Below the pieces are notes generated by a model, which did not search any database, was not told the DNA's origin, and was given only the letters and a program-made list of their open reading frames with translations. A DNA stretch of 64,000 bases from Marinoscillum sp049115815 (GTDB lineage Bacteria > Bacteroidota > Bacteroidia > Cytophagales > Cyclobacteriaceae): NCBI GenBank assembly GCA_049115815.1, contig JAGDZO010000014.1:62001-126000 (forward strand), in the 5' to 3' direction. The position numbers and the translations under genes are program-made. Below are positions 18,737 to 27,009 of the stretch, in pieces (position 1 is the first letter of the stretch; every line of letters starts with the position of its first letter).

Positions 18737-19579
18737 ATGAAGGCAGTATTAGAAAAAATTGACTTTATCGAGCAGAAGACCATTCATGCTTTCGTTTTCG
18801 AAAAAGAACGCTTTGATGCTCCATGGCATTTTCATCCAGAATTTGAACTCACCCTGATACTAGAAAGCTCGGGGATTAGATACGTCGGCAACAATGTTTC
18901 GGATTTTAAGGCTGGTGATTTGGTATTGCTTGGAAGCAATTTGCCTCATTGCTGGAAAAACGAATCAGATCATACAGATCAGAGTAGGTCGATTGTGATA
19001 CAATGGCGCAGAGAGGTTATTAGCCAATTGCCCGTATTCTCACAGATCAATGTCCTACTCGAGAATGCGCAGCGTGGACTTTATATCCGATCAGAGAAGA
19101 AGGAACAGATAATCGAATTGATGCATCAGGTGGTAGCAAAAAGTGATTTGGAGCAATACCTGACGTTCGTCGAACTTCTTCAGCTTATTGCTACAGAGGT
19201 AAGACCTGAATATGTAGCCGGAGCTTCTTACTCCATAGATCTCAACAACAAGACGACCAATCGATTAGATAAAATCCAGTCTTATGTGCATGATCACTAT
19301 AAAGAGAAGATCAAGTTGCTGGATGTTGCCAACCAACTGCACATGAGCGAACAAGCATTTTCACGGTTCTTCAGCAAAACGATGAAGAAGCCATTCTTTG
19401 AATTTGTGAATGAATATCGAGTGAATATTGCCAGTAGAGTGATACTGGAAACTGACAGACAGATGGCCGAAATTGCTTACCAATGTGGCTATGAAAGTCT
19501 ACCTTTTTTCTATAAGCAATTCAAGAAATTCAAAGGCTATACGCCACTAGAGTTTAGGAAGATGTATCGGAGGATTTGA
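18737..19579 (+). CDS. AraC-family transcriptional regulator with cupin sensor domain
   Basis: A 280-residue cytoplasmic regulator. The N-terminal cupin (about 15-95) shows His-Phe-His-Pro-Glu-Phe-Glu and Gly-Asp-Leu-Val-Leu-Leu-Gly, and probably binds a small ligand. The C-terminal 100 residues form the double helix-turn-helix of AraC/XylS proteins, ending in the family signature around Ile-Ala-Tyr-Gln-Cys-Gly-Tyr-Glu-Ser and Phe-Tyr-Lys-Gln-Phe-Lys. It stands between the dehydrogenase/esterase pair (divergent) and the dehydratase/MFS genes. It is the obvious local regulator for sugar-acid and demethylation genes; the inducing sugar is unknown. A repeated 15-mer directly before its start and upstream of the MFS gene may be its binding site. 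Confidence 0.9.
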   Translation: MKAVLEKIDFIEQKTIHAFVFEKERFDAPWHFHPEFELTLILESSGIRYVGNNVSDFKAGDLVLLGSNLPHCWKNESDHTDQSRSIVIQWRREVISQLPVFSQINVLLENAQRGLYIRSEKKEQIIELMHQVVAKSDLEQYLTFVELLQLIATEVRPEYVAGASYSIDLNNKTTNRLDKIQSYVHDHYKEKIKLLDVANQLHMSEQAFSRFFSKTMKKPFFEFVNEYRVNIASRVILETDRQMAEIAYQCGYESLPFFYKQFKKFKGYTPLEFRKMYRRI

Positions 19580-19590
19580 TTAGTTCGGGT

Positions 19591-19645
19591 TTCGCTTGTC
19601 GCTAATCGCTGGTCGCCTTTTGCTTTACGCTTATCGCTAAGCGCA
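19591..19645 (+). repeat. TCGCT-rich iterated sequence with small hairpin
   Basis: About 55 bases after the AraC stop contain repeated TCGCT-like units, ending in CGCTTA-TCGC-TAAGCG, a perfect 6-bp stem with a 4-base loop (19629-19644). It is not followed by a T run, so it is not a classical terminator. Function unknown; it looks like a short degenerate intergenic repeat. Confidence 0.45.
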
Positions 19646-19729
19646 GAACGATTTTGGCTTTTGAACTTGTTTAGAGGACTGAAGTCCGATTACATATAGC
19701 CGAAAACTGATCACGAGCTTTAGCCTAAT

Positions 19730-20905
19730 CTACCAATTGGTAAACGAACCATCTCTTCTTTGTAGTCTTGGAACCTTGATCAATTCAAATTCCTCCTGTT
19801 TTTTGGCCAGTTCTTCATTGAACTCCACGCCTAGTCCTGGCGTATCTGGCACTTTATATCTTGGTCCTTCTAGCTGTGGTTGCACTGGGTAGAAATTGGG
19901 ATCATCAAAACCCGGATCGAGGATAGGCGTGCGCATTTCCTCTAGCCAACTAAAGTTAGGACTGGCAGCAGCCATATGTATAGAAGCGGCGGTGCAGATA
20001 GGCCCAATAGGATTATGTGGCATCAAGTCTATGTAATGCGTCTCGGCCATAGCCGCTACTTTCATCGCTTCTGTTAGCCCTCCCACATTACAGACGTCAA
20101 TTCGTGCGTATTGAGTGATATTGCGTTCTATGAACGGCTGAAACTGCCATTTGCTGGAAAACTCCTCTCCTATAGCAAACGGTACATCTATCATTTTGCG
20201 CAATGCTTCATAGGCATCCGGCATTTCGTCTCTGATGGGTTCTTCTATGAAATCTAACGTGCCCGGTGGCATTCGTTTAATAAAAGAATAGGTCTCAGCA
20301 GCTGAAAGCCGTGTGTGATAATCGATACCAATGGTAATATCCGGCCCTACTTCTTTGCGAAGATCTACACACCAACTAGCAATGGTCGCTATTGATTCGC
20401 GTGGCTCAAAAGTCATCACATCTTTCCCTAGCTGATCTGGTGTTTCAAATTCGGCTGGTGCCAAACGAAGCATTGTCCATCCTGCTTCTATGAGTGTTTT
20501 AGCCGACTGTATCAATTCATCTCTTTCACGAAATCTTAGGGAAGCAAAGCACTCCACATAGTCTCTTTGCTTTCCACCAAACAACTCATATACTGGTACT
20601 TCGAGTGCCTTTCCCTTAAGATCATATAGCGCAATATCTATAGCCGAGATAGCTGCTGTAAGGACACGGCCACCTTCAAAATACTGTCCACGATACATGT
20701 CTTGCCAAAGGGCACCAATCTGACGTGCATCGCGACCGATCAAAAATTGTTTGAAGTGCTCCACCGCGCCAGCCACTGCCAGTTCGCGACAAGTAATACC
20801 CGATGCTCCCCAACCGTACAGCCCATTCTCTACTTCTACCTTTACGTTCAGTTGGCTTCTGCCACCAATGTTGATAGGATATGCTTTGATATCTGATATT
20901 TTCAT
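19730..20905 (-). CDS. Enolase-superfamily sugar-acid dehydratase, D-galactonate dehydratase-like
   Basis: A 391-residue mandelate racemase/muconate lactonising-type enzyme. Metal ligands are seen in Gly-Ile-Asp-Tyr-His, Phe-Ile-Glu-Glu-Pro and Ile-Gly-Glu-Glu; a barrel His lies in Met-Pro-His-Asn-Pro-Ile-Gly-Pro, close to the His-His-Pro-Leu-Gly-Pro context of D-galactonate dehydratase. D-galactonate dehydratase makes 2-keto-3-deoxy-galactonate, the substrate (after phosphorylation) of the aldolase at 10046. The 3,6-anhydro-L-galactonate cycloisomerase of agar degraders is in the same superfamily, but the sequence looks less like the cycloisomerase known to me. It lies 25 bp after the MFS transporter gene in the same direction. 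Confidence 0.8.
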   Translation of the reverse strand: MKISDIKAYPINIGGRSQLNVKVEVENGLYGWGASGITCRELAVAGAVEHFKQFLIGRDARQIGALWQDMYRGQYFEGGRVLTAAISAIDIALYDLKGKALEVPVYELFGGKQRDYVECFASLRFRERDELIQSAKTLIEAGWTMLRLAPAEFETPDQLGKDVMTFEPRESIATIASWCVDLRKEVGPDITIGIDYHTRLSAAETYSFIKRMPPGTLDFIEEPIRDEMPDAYEALRKMIDVPFAIGEEFSSKWQFQPFIERNITQYARIDVCNVGGLTEAMKVAAMAETHYIDLMPHNPIGPICTAASIHMAAASPNFSWLEEMRTPILDPGFDDPNFYPVQPQLEGPRYKVPDTPGLGVEFNEELAKKQEEFELIKVPRLQRRDGSFTNW

Positions 20906-20930
20906 AGCCTTTATGCTTTGTCTGATTAAT

Positions 20931-22229
20931 CTAAACTTCCGCTTTCGAAGATGTATCTACTTCTATTCGTTCCACTTTCCCGACCAATATAAGGTACGAA
21001 AAGAACCCCAATAATGTCAGCGCTCCAATAAAAAACAAGGCCGGAGCAAAATCCCCATCTTGTACCAAAAACCCAATGGCCGTAGGAACCACTATAGCAG
21101 AAAGTCCTCCAACGAAATTGAATACTCCTCCTACTAATCCGATCAGGTGCTTAGGTGCAAGTGATGATACGAATATCCAACCGATGGAAGCTAGACCATT
21201 ACCAAAAAATGCTATGGCCATACTCACGATAATATAGGTAGTGTCGTCAGTGAAGTTGGCCCCTACTATGGCCATTGAAAGCAATAGTCCCGTGAGTACA
21301 GGAACTTTTCTCGCTATACCCGCGGAGTAGCCTCTCTTCAACAAGCCATCCGACAAAAATCCAGAAAATAAGACGCCTACAAAGGCCGCTAAAAACGGTA
21401 ATGATGTGAGAAACCCTGATTTAATGAAGTCCAACCCTCTATACTCTACCAAGTAATTTGGAAACCAGGTCAAGAAGAAGATGGTCACCGAACCCAAGCA
21501 GAATTGACCAATGTATACACCCCATAGTTTTCGAAATTTAAAAGCCATAGCTAAGTCCGACCAATCAAATTTTGGTTGGTCTTTCCTAGCGATCGATACT
21601 CCGCCCCCCTCTTTGATATAGTCGAGCTCATCTTGACTTACGCTCTTATGATCCGCAGGGTCGCGATAAAAGATGTACCAAATCACAGCCCATATGATAC
21701 CTATTACACCTGAAGTAATTAGCAATCCTCGCCAACCAATCCAAGCCTGAACTGCAGCTAATGCTGGAAACAAGAATGCCAAACCCATAAATTGCCCTGA
21801 TGTATAAATGGCAATAGCCCTGGCTCGTTCTTTCTCAGGAAACCATCGGGTAACGACAGCATTGTTGGTGGGATAAGATGGTGCTTCGAAAACTCCTATG
21901 CTCATTCTTAACCCAATAAATGCGGCAAATGAGTTGACCATACCCTGAAACAAGGTTGCGATAGACCACAAGAAAAGGATACTACTATACAACACGCGAG
22001 TTTTAACTCGATCTACCATGATTCCACCCGGAATCTGAAGCGTGGCATACGTCCACCCAAAAGCCGAGAAGATCAACCCCATCTGCACAGTGCTGAATTC
22101 CAAAGATTCCCTTATCGCAGAAGCAGCTACAGATATATTGGTTCGGTCGAGATAATTGATCACTACTGTCACGAATATCATCACGAGGATATTGTAACGC
22201 TTTTTGGTTGAGGTATTGGCTGTTGACAT
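20931..22229 (-). CDS. MFS transporter, anion:cation symporter type (sugar acid)
   Basis: A 432-residue inner-membrane protein with about 12 hydrophobic helices. The start has Ile-Asn-Tyr-Leu-Asp-Arg-Thr-Asn, typical of the ACS family (hexuronate, glucarate and galactonate transporters), and the loop between helices 2 and 3 has the Gly-Gly-x3-Asp-Arg motif. It is upstream of, and probably cotranscribed with, the galactonate-dehydratase-like gene, which suggests import of a galactonate-like acid or a monosaccharide from the periplasm. The AATAGC motif copies lie 110-245 bp upstream of its start. Confidence 0.85.
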   Translation of the reverse strand: MSTANTSTKKRYNILVMIFVTVVINYLDRTNISVAASAIRESLEFSTVQMGLIFSAFGWTYATLQIPGGIMVDRVKTRVLYSSILFLWSIATLFQGMVNSFAAFIGLRMSIGVFEAPSYPTNNAVVTRWFPEKERARAIAIYTSGQFMGLAFLFPALAAVQAWIGWRGLLITSGVIGIIWAVIWYIFYRDPADHKSVSQDELDYIKEGGGVSIARKDQPKFDWSDLAMAFKFRKLWGVYIGQFCLGSVTIFFLTWFPNYLVEYRGLDFIKSGFLTSLPFLAAFVGVLFSGFLSDGLLKRGYSAGIARKVPVLTGLLLSMAIVGANFTDDTTYIIVSMAIAFFGNGLASIGWIFVSSLAPKHLIGLVGGVFNFVGGLSAIVVPTAIGFLVQDGDFAPALFFIGALTLLGFFSYLILVGKVERIEVDTSSKAEV

Positions 22230-22340
22230 AGATTCCTTCCTTATCTAAATAAATTATTGATCGCTTAGTTAATAGGCTGATGTAGATTCGTCAAGAGCCA
22301 TTTATTCTGACTTGATGAAAACTGCAATCATTCTTTTAAA

Positions 22341-22354
22341 AATAGCTTATTAAT
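22341..22354 (+). promoter_or_regulatory. Candidate operator motif, copy 3 (one mismatch)
   Basis: AATAGCTTATTAAT, differing by one base from the 15-mer copies at 18721 and 22460, located about 110 bp upstream of the MFS start. Same reasoning as for the other copies. Confidence 0.33.
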
Positions 22355-22459
22355 CCATCCCCGACTAGATCAAGCGGTTTCGCAACATCAAATACAACTA
22401 GCGATCAATAATTCACTATTAAATCAATCCATTTAACATTTTACACCAATATTAGACAT

Positions 22460-22474
22460 AATAGCATATTAATT
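22460..22474 (+). promoter_or_regulatory. Candidate operator motif, copy 2 (exact)
   Basis: AATAGCATATTAATT, identical to the copy just before the AraC start codon. It lies in the middle of the region between the MFS gene (minus strand) and the P450 gene (plus strand), so it could control either or both. Confidence 0.4.
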
Positions 22475-22872
22475 ACACTCAGAATTCATCATATCGCGAC
22501 AAGTCAGGGGCTTTTATAATAATGCAACAGGAAAGAAAGAACACGACTTAACCTGAACATTGAGATAAAGTAGGACCCCAGTGGGCTATAAGTCAGTGAT
22601 GACATTTATAGGAGGAATAGTTTATTGGTTTCAAGGGTATCCAAAAAAGATGATAAGCAATTATAAAAAACTATGATTTAGAACATGATCAATTTGATCA
22701 TGAGCGGTATCGAATCATAGGTTTGTGTTTAAAATACAATAATCCCTTTAGGATGTCTGTGAGTCCGATAATTCTTATTTATGCCTAAACAATTAGAAAA
22801 TATTGAAATAACACGACATAATTGAGAACAAATACGTCATAATAATAGAAGATTCCCTAAGGATGTCACCCT

Positions 22873-22880
22873 TATTTTTG
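22873..22880 (+). promoter_or_regulatory. Possible Bacteroidota -7 promoter element for the P450 operon
   Basis: TATTTTTG fits the TAnnTTTG consensus of Bacteroidota housekeeping promoters and is 40 bases before the P450 ATG. No good -33 TTG was found at normal spacing, so support is weak; the expression may depend on an activator. Confidence 0.28.
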
Positions 22881-22919
22881 TAGGCTGTTATTAGTTTAAT
22901 TTTATTAACCTATACACCT

Positions 22920-24071
22920 ATGAATCATCCAGACGCATTTGAGCAGGCACGTAAAGAAAAAGGAGTTGGAATAGTCAATGATCAGGACGATCCAGTCTTG
23001 ATGCTGCTACGTCTCAAGGATGTACGCAAAACAGCGAAGGACACTGCTACCTTCCAGTCAGGAGCCGCTCCAGGACGAATTGTAGTGCCTTCAGAAGTGA
23101 GCATACGAGAGACAAGGCAGATCCCGTTTGAGGTAGATCCTCCAATGCATGCACCCTATCGTGCCTTGTTGGAAGATTGGTTCAGAAGACCCGAAACAGA
23201 GGAAGGCTACAAGGAGCGCTTAATCGAAATAATAGATGAACTTTTGAAAGAAGCAACTTCCAAGGATAGCATAGAGGTGGTCGAGGAATTTGCGCTCAAG
23301 CTCCAGTCAAGAGCGCTGACCCTCCTACTCAATATTCCTTTCGAAGAATCAAAACGATGGATTGAATGGGGAACACATGTTTTCCGAAGTGAAGACAGCC
23401 CTGTAGATGGCGAAAAAGCCGCTATCCTATATGACTATATCGATGGAGAAATAGATAAGGCCATTGCGAATCCGGGAGATGATCTTTATTCGGTGCTTTT
23501 GGCTTCTGAAATAGATGGCAGGAAAATGACCAAAGAAGAAGTCAAGGGCGTGATGATCTTGACTTTTGCAGGTGGGCGAGATACGGTGATCAATGCGGTT
23601 ACTAATTCCATTGCGTACTTTGGGGCACACCCCCAAGCACTTGAGCGATTGAGGCAAGATCCTCAAATCACAGTGCAGGCTGTAGAGGAATTGGTGAGGT
23701 ACTTCTCTCCGCTTACGCATATGGGTCGAGTAGCTACCACAGATACTCAGGTATGTGAGCATGCTGTCAAGGCAGATTCGAGAGTATCTCTATGCTGGGC
23801 ATCCGCCAATCGAGACGAGACGACATTTGAAAACCCTAATGAGGTAGATTTTGACAGAAAAATGAATCCACATGTTGGTTTTGGATTCGGAATTCACAAA
23901 TGTCTAGGTGCTACGCATGCACGTTTGATCCTAAGGACTTTACTCACCTTATTGTCCGAAAAAATAGACTCGATAGATATACAGTCCTATGAAGAAAACA
24001 TCGAAGAACTCGATGGCTTCAATCGAAAAGTGGGGTATGACAGTTTCAAGGTAAAATTCAATTCACTTTAA
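22920..24071 (+). CDS. Cytochrome P450, probable 6-O-methyl-D-galactose demethylase
   Basis: A 383-residue soluble bacterial P450 without membrane anchor. It has the haem-ligand loop Phe-Gly-Phe-Gly-Ile-His-Lys-Cys (C328), the I-helix oxygen-activation motif Phe-Ala-Gly-Gly-Arg-Asp-Thr (216-222) and the Glu-x-x-Arg pair in Glu-Glu-Leu-Val-Arg. It is followed after 14 bp by a [2Fe-2S] ferredoxin gene and then a ferredoxin reductase gene, a full class I electron chain. In Zobellia galactanivorans and Formosa agariphila the same gene trio in porphyran loci (CYP236A) oxidatively demethylates 6-O-methyl-D-galactose, releasing formaldehyde. Membership in that subfamily is inferred from context, not from an alignment. 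Confidence 0.87.
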   Translation: MNHPDAFEQARKEKGVGIVNDQDDPVLMLLRLKDVRKTAKDTATFQSGAAPGRIVVPSEVSIRETRQIPFEVDPPMHAPYRALLEDWFRRPETEEGYKERLIEIIDELLKEATSKDSIEVVEEFALKLQSRALTLLLNIPFEESKRWIEWGTHVFRSEDSPVDGEKAAILYDYIDGEIDKAIANPGDDLYSVLLASEIDGRKMTKEEVKGVMILTFAGGRDTVINAVTNSIAYFGAHPQALERLRQDPQITVQAVEELVRYFSPLTHMGRVATTDTQVCEHAVKADSRVSLCWASANRDETTFENPNEVDFDRKMNPHVGFGFGIHKCLGATHARLILRTLLTLLSEKIDSIDIQSYEENIEELDGFNRKVGYDSFKVKFNSL

Positions 24072-24085
24072 AAAACACTTTATTC

Positions 24086-24397
24086 ATGGCTAAAATCACA
24101 TTTATCACCAATTCTGGCGAGGAGTCAGTTTTAGAAGCAAGCTCTGGCAACCTTATGGAACTGGCAGTCAACAACAACATCCAAGGTATAGAAGGAGAAT
24201 GCGGAGGTGTATGTTCTTGTGCTACTTGTCACGTGCATGTGTCACCTGACTACTTTGACAAAACAGGCGCTCCCGGTGATATTGAAGCAGATATGCTCGA
24301 GCTCGACGATAACGTCACAGAATACAGCAGACTCGGCTGTCAAGTAGAGATCAATGAGGATATGGATGGTATGATTCTTCATGTGGCAAACGATTAA
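24086..24397 (+). CDS. [2Fe-2S] ferredoxin, adrenodoxin/putidaredoxin type
   Basis: A 103-residue ferredoxin with cluster ligands C39, C45, C48 and C85, in the C-x5-C-x2-C-...-C pattern of the adrenodoxin/putidaredoxin class that serves P450s. An extra Cys (C43) lies inside the ligand loop. It sits 14 bp after the P450 gene and 15 bp before the reductase gene and should carry electrons between them. Confidence 0.93.
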   Translation: MAKITFITNSGEESVLEASSGNLMELAVNNNIQGIEGECGGVCSCATCHVHVSPDYFDKTGAPGDIEADMLELDDNVTEYSRLGCQVEINEDMDGMILHVAND

Positions 24398-24412
24398 GTT
24401 GTAGTAAGGAAT

Positions 24413-25651
24413 ATGGATAATTCTCATGGTCAATGCGTTATTATTGGTGCAAGTCATGCTGGCGTGAGTTGTGCTTTCTTTTTGCGCAGAGAAGGTTGGT
24501 CTGGTAATATCATATTGATAGACCCTGATCCTGAGCTGCCCTATCATAGACCACCACTTTCCAAAGCATTCCTTACGTCAGAGGCAGGAATAGAGCAATA
24601 TGCCCTAAAGTCTCGGGAAGCCTATGAGAAAGAAAACATCGAACTGCGTCTTGGTGTGGTTGTAGCGAATATTGACAGATCGTCCAAATCCTTAAAACTC
24701 AGTGATGATACTCAACTGGACTATGACATACTGGTCATTGCTACAGGAGCACGACCTCTGATACCTCCTATTTCTGGCATTGATCAGGCACAAAATCTTT
24801 ATCCTTTGCGTACTGCTAAGGATGTATCGGACATCAAAGAAGCCATTTCTAAATTCAGACAACCAAAGGTGGTGATCATTGGTGGTGGATATATCGGATT
24901 GGAAATAGCTGCTTCTGTAAAGAAACTTGGAGCCGATGCTACCATTTTGGAACGAGAATCAAGGGTACTAGCCAGAGTGACTTCTCCTGAGATGTCTACC
25001 TACTTCGAGACACTCCACGCCGAGCATGGTGTACAGATCGCTTCCGCTAAAAACGTAACTGAGATCACAGTAGCCAATGATTCCAATCTGGTGAAATGTG
25101 GAGATGGATCTACCTACCCGGCTGATGTTATCATTGTAGGAGTAGGTATCCGTGTCAATGATGAGTTAGCCGTGGCAGCCGGTCTTGAGTCTATCAATGG
25201 AATCGTGGTAAAAACTAATACACAAACGGCTGACGATGCGATCTACGCAATTGGCGATTGCACCTCACACTATAATCCGCACTATCAACGTCAGCTAAGA
25301 CTCGAATCTGTACAAAACGCCAATGATCAGGCAAAGATCGCAGCAGCAGCCATATGTGGCAAAGAAGCCGTATATGATGCTATTCCGTGGTTCTGGTCAG
25401 ATCAATTTGATGCAAAACTTCAGATGGTGGGACTATCCGCAGGATACGATGAAGTAATCGTAAGAATAGAGTCAAATGAATCAAAGCGGTCGCTTTGGTA
25501 CTTCAAAGGGGAAGAGCTGTTGGCTGTAGATGCCGTAAACAACCCCAAAGCTTATGTGATTGGTGGTAAATTCATCAAAGAACGTATTACTGTTAACAAA
25601 GTCTCACTAAGAGACCCAGAAGTGGATTTGAAGCCTGCAAACCTTATTTGA
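24413..25651 (+). CDS. NAD(P)H-dependent ferredoxin reductase (putidaredoxin reductase-like)
   Basis: A 412-residue FAD protein. The N-terminal FAD-binding stretch reads Ile-Ile-Gly-Ala-Ser-His-Ala-Gly, the central NAD(P)-binding motif is Ile-Gly-Gly-Gly-Tyr-Ile-Gly (about 157-163), and the second FAD motif is Ala-Ile-Gly-Asp-Cys. The C-terminal dimerisation-type domain contains Trp-Phe-Trp-Ser-Asp-Gln-Phe, typical of the putidaredoxin/rhodocoxin reductase group. Third gene of the P450 operon; it should pass electrons from NAD(P)H to the ferredoxin. The acidic residue after the second Rossmann strand (Leu-Glu-Arg) suggests NADH. Confidence 0.92.
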   Translation: MDNSHGQCVIIGASHAGVSCAFFLRREGWSGNIILIDPDPELPYHRPPLSKAFLTSEAGIEQYALKSREAYEKENIELRLGVVVANIDRSSKSLKLSDDTQLDYDILVIATGARPLIPPISGIDQAQNLYPLRTAKDVSDIKEAISKFRQPKVVIIGGGYIGLEIAASVKKLGADATILERESRVLARVTSPEMSTYFETLHAEHGVQIASAKNVTEITVANDSNLVKCGDGSTYPADVIIVGVGIRVNDELAVAAGLESINGIVVKTNTQTADDAIYAIGDCTSHYNPHYQRQLRLESVQNANDQAKIAAAAICGKEAVYDAIPWFWSDQFDAKLQMVGLSAGYDEVIVRIESNESKRSLWYFKGEELLAVDAVNNPKAYVIGGKFIKERITVNKVSLRDPEVDLKPANLI

Positions 25652-25667
25652 TATTTTAGAAAAACTT

Positions 25668-25701
25668 TAATTTTTAAGAGCTGATCTCAGAAGATCAGCT
25701 C
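25668..25701 (-). terminator. Rho-independent terminator for the minus-strand planctomycete-type operon
   Basis: GAGCTGATCT (25678-25687) and AGATCAGCTC (25692-25701) form a perfect 10-bp stem with a 4-base loop. On the minus strand it is followed by TTAAAAATTAAAG. It overlaps the last codons of the gene ending at 25687 and separates it from the convergent reductase gene. Confidence 0.75.
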
Positions 25702-27009
25702 AAATCGGTCGTCCTTATTTTTCACTTGGGTATTCCAAACGTAAATTCTTTTTAGTGCATTGAGTTTGGCTAAGTGCGCCATGCTCGAGTCAGTAATTTG
25801 TGTACTATGAAGATTGAGAACCGTAAGTTTTGGTAGCTTCAATGAAGACAATCCGGCATCAGTAATAGGATTTTCGTTGAGCTTTAGTTTTTCCAGAACT
25901 GGAAAATCACCTAAGAGTTTCAAGTCCTCATCGGCTAAGTTTATCCCAGATAGATTCAATATGACCACATGATTGGCAATACTTCTTAAATCCTCCACAA
26001 TTTCTCTAGCTCCATAGTCATCCGAAAGCTGATAAGGCGGGAAGGTAACATCCAGACGATTAGTCCCTGCGACCACTTCTCTAATTAAGAAGCCCTTGTC
26101 ATTTAAAGACAATAAAACTCCTTCGTCTATAGCAGGAAGTGTTTTCAGCTTGGAGGCTTGTCCATGATTGTCCTCGGTGGATTCCTCTTGATTCAAGTAA
26201 GCCGAAGTAAGATTCGTAAGTGTATCATTATTTAAGGCTACAGCCTTTTGATCAAATGAAGCACCGTTTTTGATCCAGGATACCAATAGGCTGGTTTCCA
26301 ATTCGGTAAGCTTGGGTTTTCCCTTTGGTGGCATTACGTCATCATGATCTTCCGGTAAGAACAATCGACTGATCAATTCGCTATCACTTACTACCCTTGC
26401 TGTGATGACTTTGCCGTGCTTACCTCCTTTGAGAATAGAGGCCTGAGTTTCTAATGAGAGCTGACCTTTCTTCTTCCCAGAATTGTGGCAGGAAGCGCAT
26501 TTGGCATCAAGGATAGGTTGGACTACATGATCAAACAGAACAACTTCATTGATATCGGTAGGAATCACTAATTCTTCTTTTCCAATAAACGGAGCGTATT
26601 CTGTAAGATAAGTCTCGCCGTGTGTAAGGCTACCGCCTATGTGGCCTGTGGCTCCCAAACCCAGCATGATTATAGGCATGAGTACTTTGAGGTAAGTCAT
26701 TCCTTTTGCGGAAAGTGAAAATAAGTATGCTCCAATAGAAAATACGGAGGTTGCTATACCTGCCCACATATGTTGGTCAAGCATGGTATCGTCATAACCT
26801 CCGCTCAATGATAGCAGATAACCTATCGCGCAGGCTACCACTGCTGATATTGCTCCAAGCAATAAACTAAACTGTATAGCCGGCTGAAATCGGTTTGTTT
26901 TCTTCCAGAAGTCGAGCCCCCACATGGCAAAAGCCAACATAAGAATTCCTATTGGTAGATGTACTACCAAAGGGTGAAATCGCCCAAGAAAAATTGTAAA
27001 GTTTTCCAT
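25687..27009 (-). CDS. Membrane c-type cytochrome with leucine-rich C-terminus (DUF2231-like)
   Basis: A 440-residue protein. The N-terminal third has about four transmembrane helices with an early Phe-His-Pro-Leu-Val-Val-His-Leu-Pro stretch, as in DUF2231 membrane domains. Then comes a planctomycete-type cytochrome c domain with haem motif C171-Ala-Ser-C174-H175 and a later Asp-Asp-Val-Met-Pro-Pro-Lys-Gly, which may supply the Met ligand. The last 120 residues contain leucine-rich repeats. It is the last gene of a four-gene operon, overlapping the preceding gene by one base. A role in moving electrons between periplasm and membrane is likely; the electron donor is unknown. Confidence 0.8.
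   Translation of the reverse strand: MENFTIFLGRFHPLVVHLPIGILMLAFAMWGLDFWKKTNRFQPAIQFSLLLGAISAVVACAIGYLLSLSGGYDDTMLDQHMWAGIATSVFSIGAYLFSLSAKGMTYLKVLMPIIMLGLGATGHIGGSLTHGETYLTEYAPFIGKEELVIPTDINEVVLFDHVVQPILDAKCASCHNSGKKKGQLSLETQASILKGGKHGKVITARVVSDSELISRLFLPEDHDDVMPPKGKPKLTELETSLLVSWIKNGASFDQKAVALNNDTLTNLTSAYLNQEESTEDNHGQASKLKTLPAIDEGVLLSLNDKGFLIREVVAGTNRLDVTFPPYQLSDDYGAREIVEDLRSIANHVVILNLSGINLADEDLKLLGDFPVLEKLKLNENPITDAGLSSLKLPKLTVLNLHSTQITDSSMAHLAKLNALKRIYVWNTQVKNKDDRFELIF

Larger units (their letters stand above)
22230..22919. other. 690-bp divergent intergenic region between MFS and P450 genes
   Basis: A long AT-rich control region with no credible coding frame. It holds two copies of the AATAGC[A/T]TATTAAT motif near the MFS side. 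Nearer the P450 it has two loosely similar stretches containing TAGGATGTC or AAGGATGTC followed by TTATTT (about 22750 and 22858). A TAnnTTTG-type -7 element (22873-22880) lies 40 bases before the P450 start. Confidence 0.55.

Noticed and set aside
19591..19645. CRISPR-like array
   Set aside because: Units are short, irregular and without spacers of constant length; it is only a small iterated sequence with a hairpin.
19730..20905. Calling the enolase-superfamily gene a 3,6-anhydro-L-galactonate cycloisomerase
   Set aside because: The barrel His context and general sequence fit galactonate dehydratase better than the cycloisomerase sequence I recall, though the superfamily is the same.
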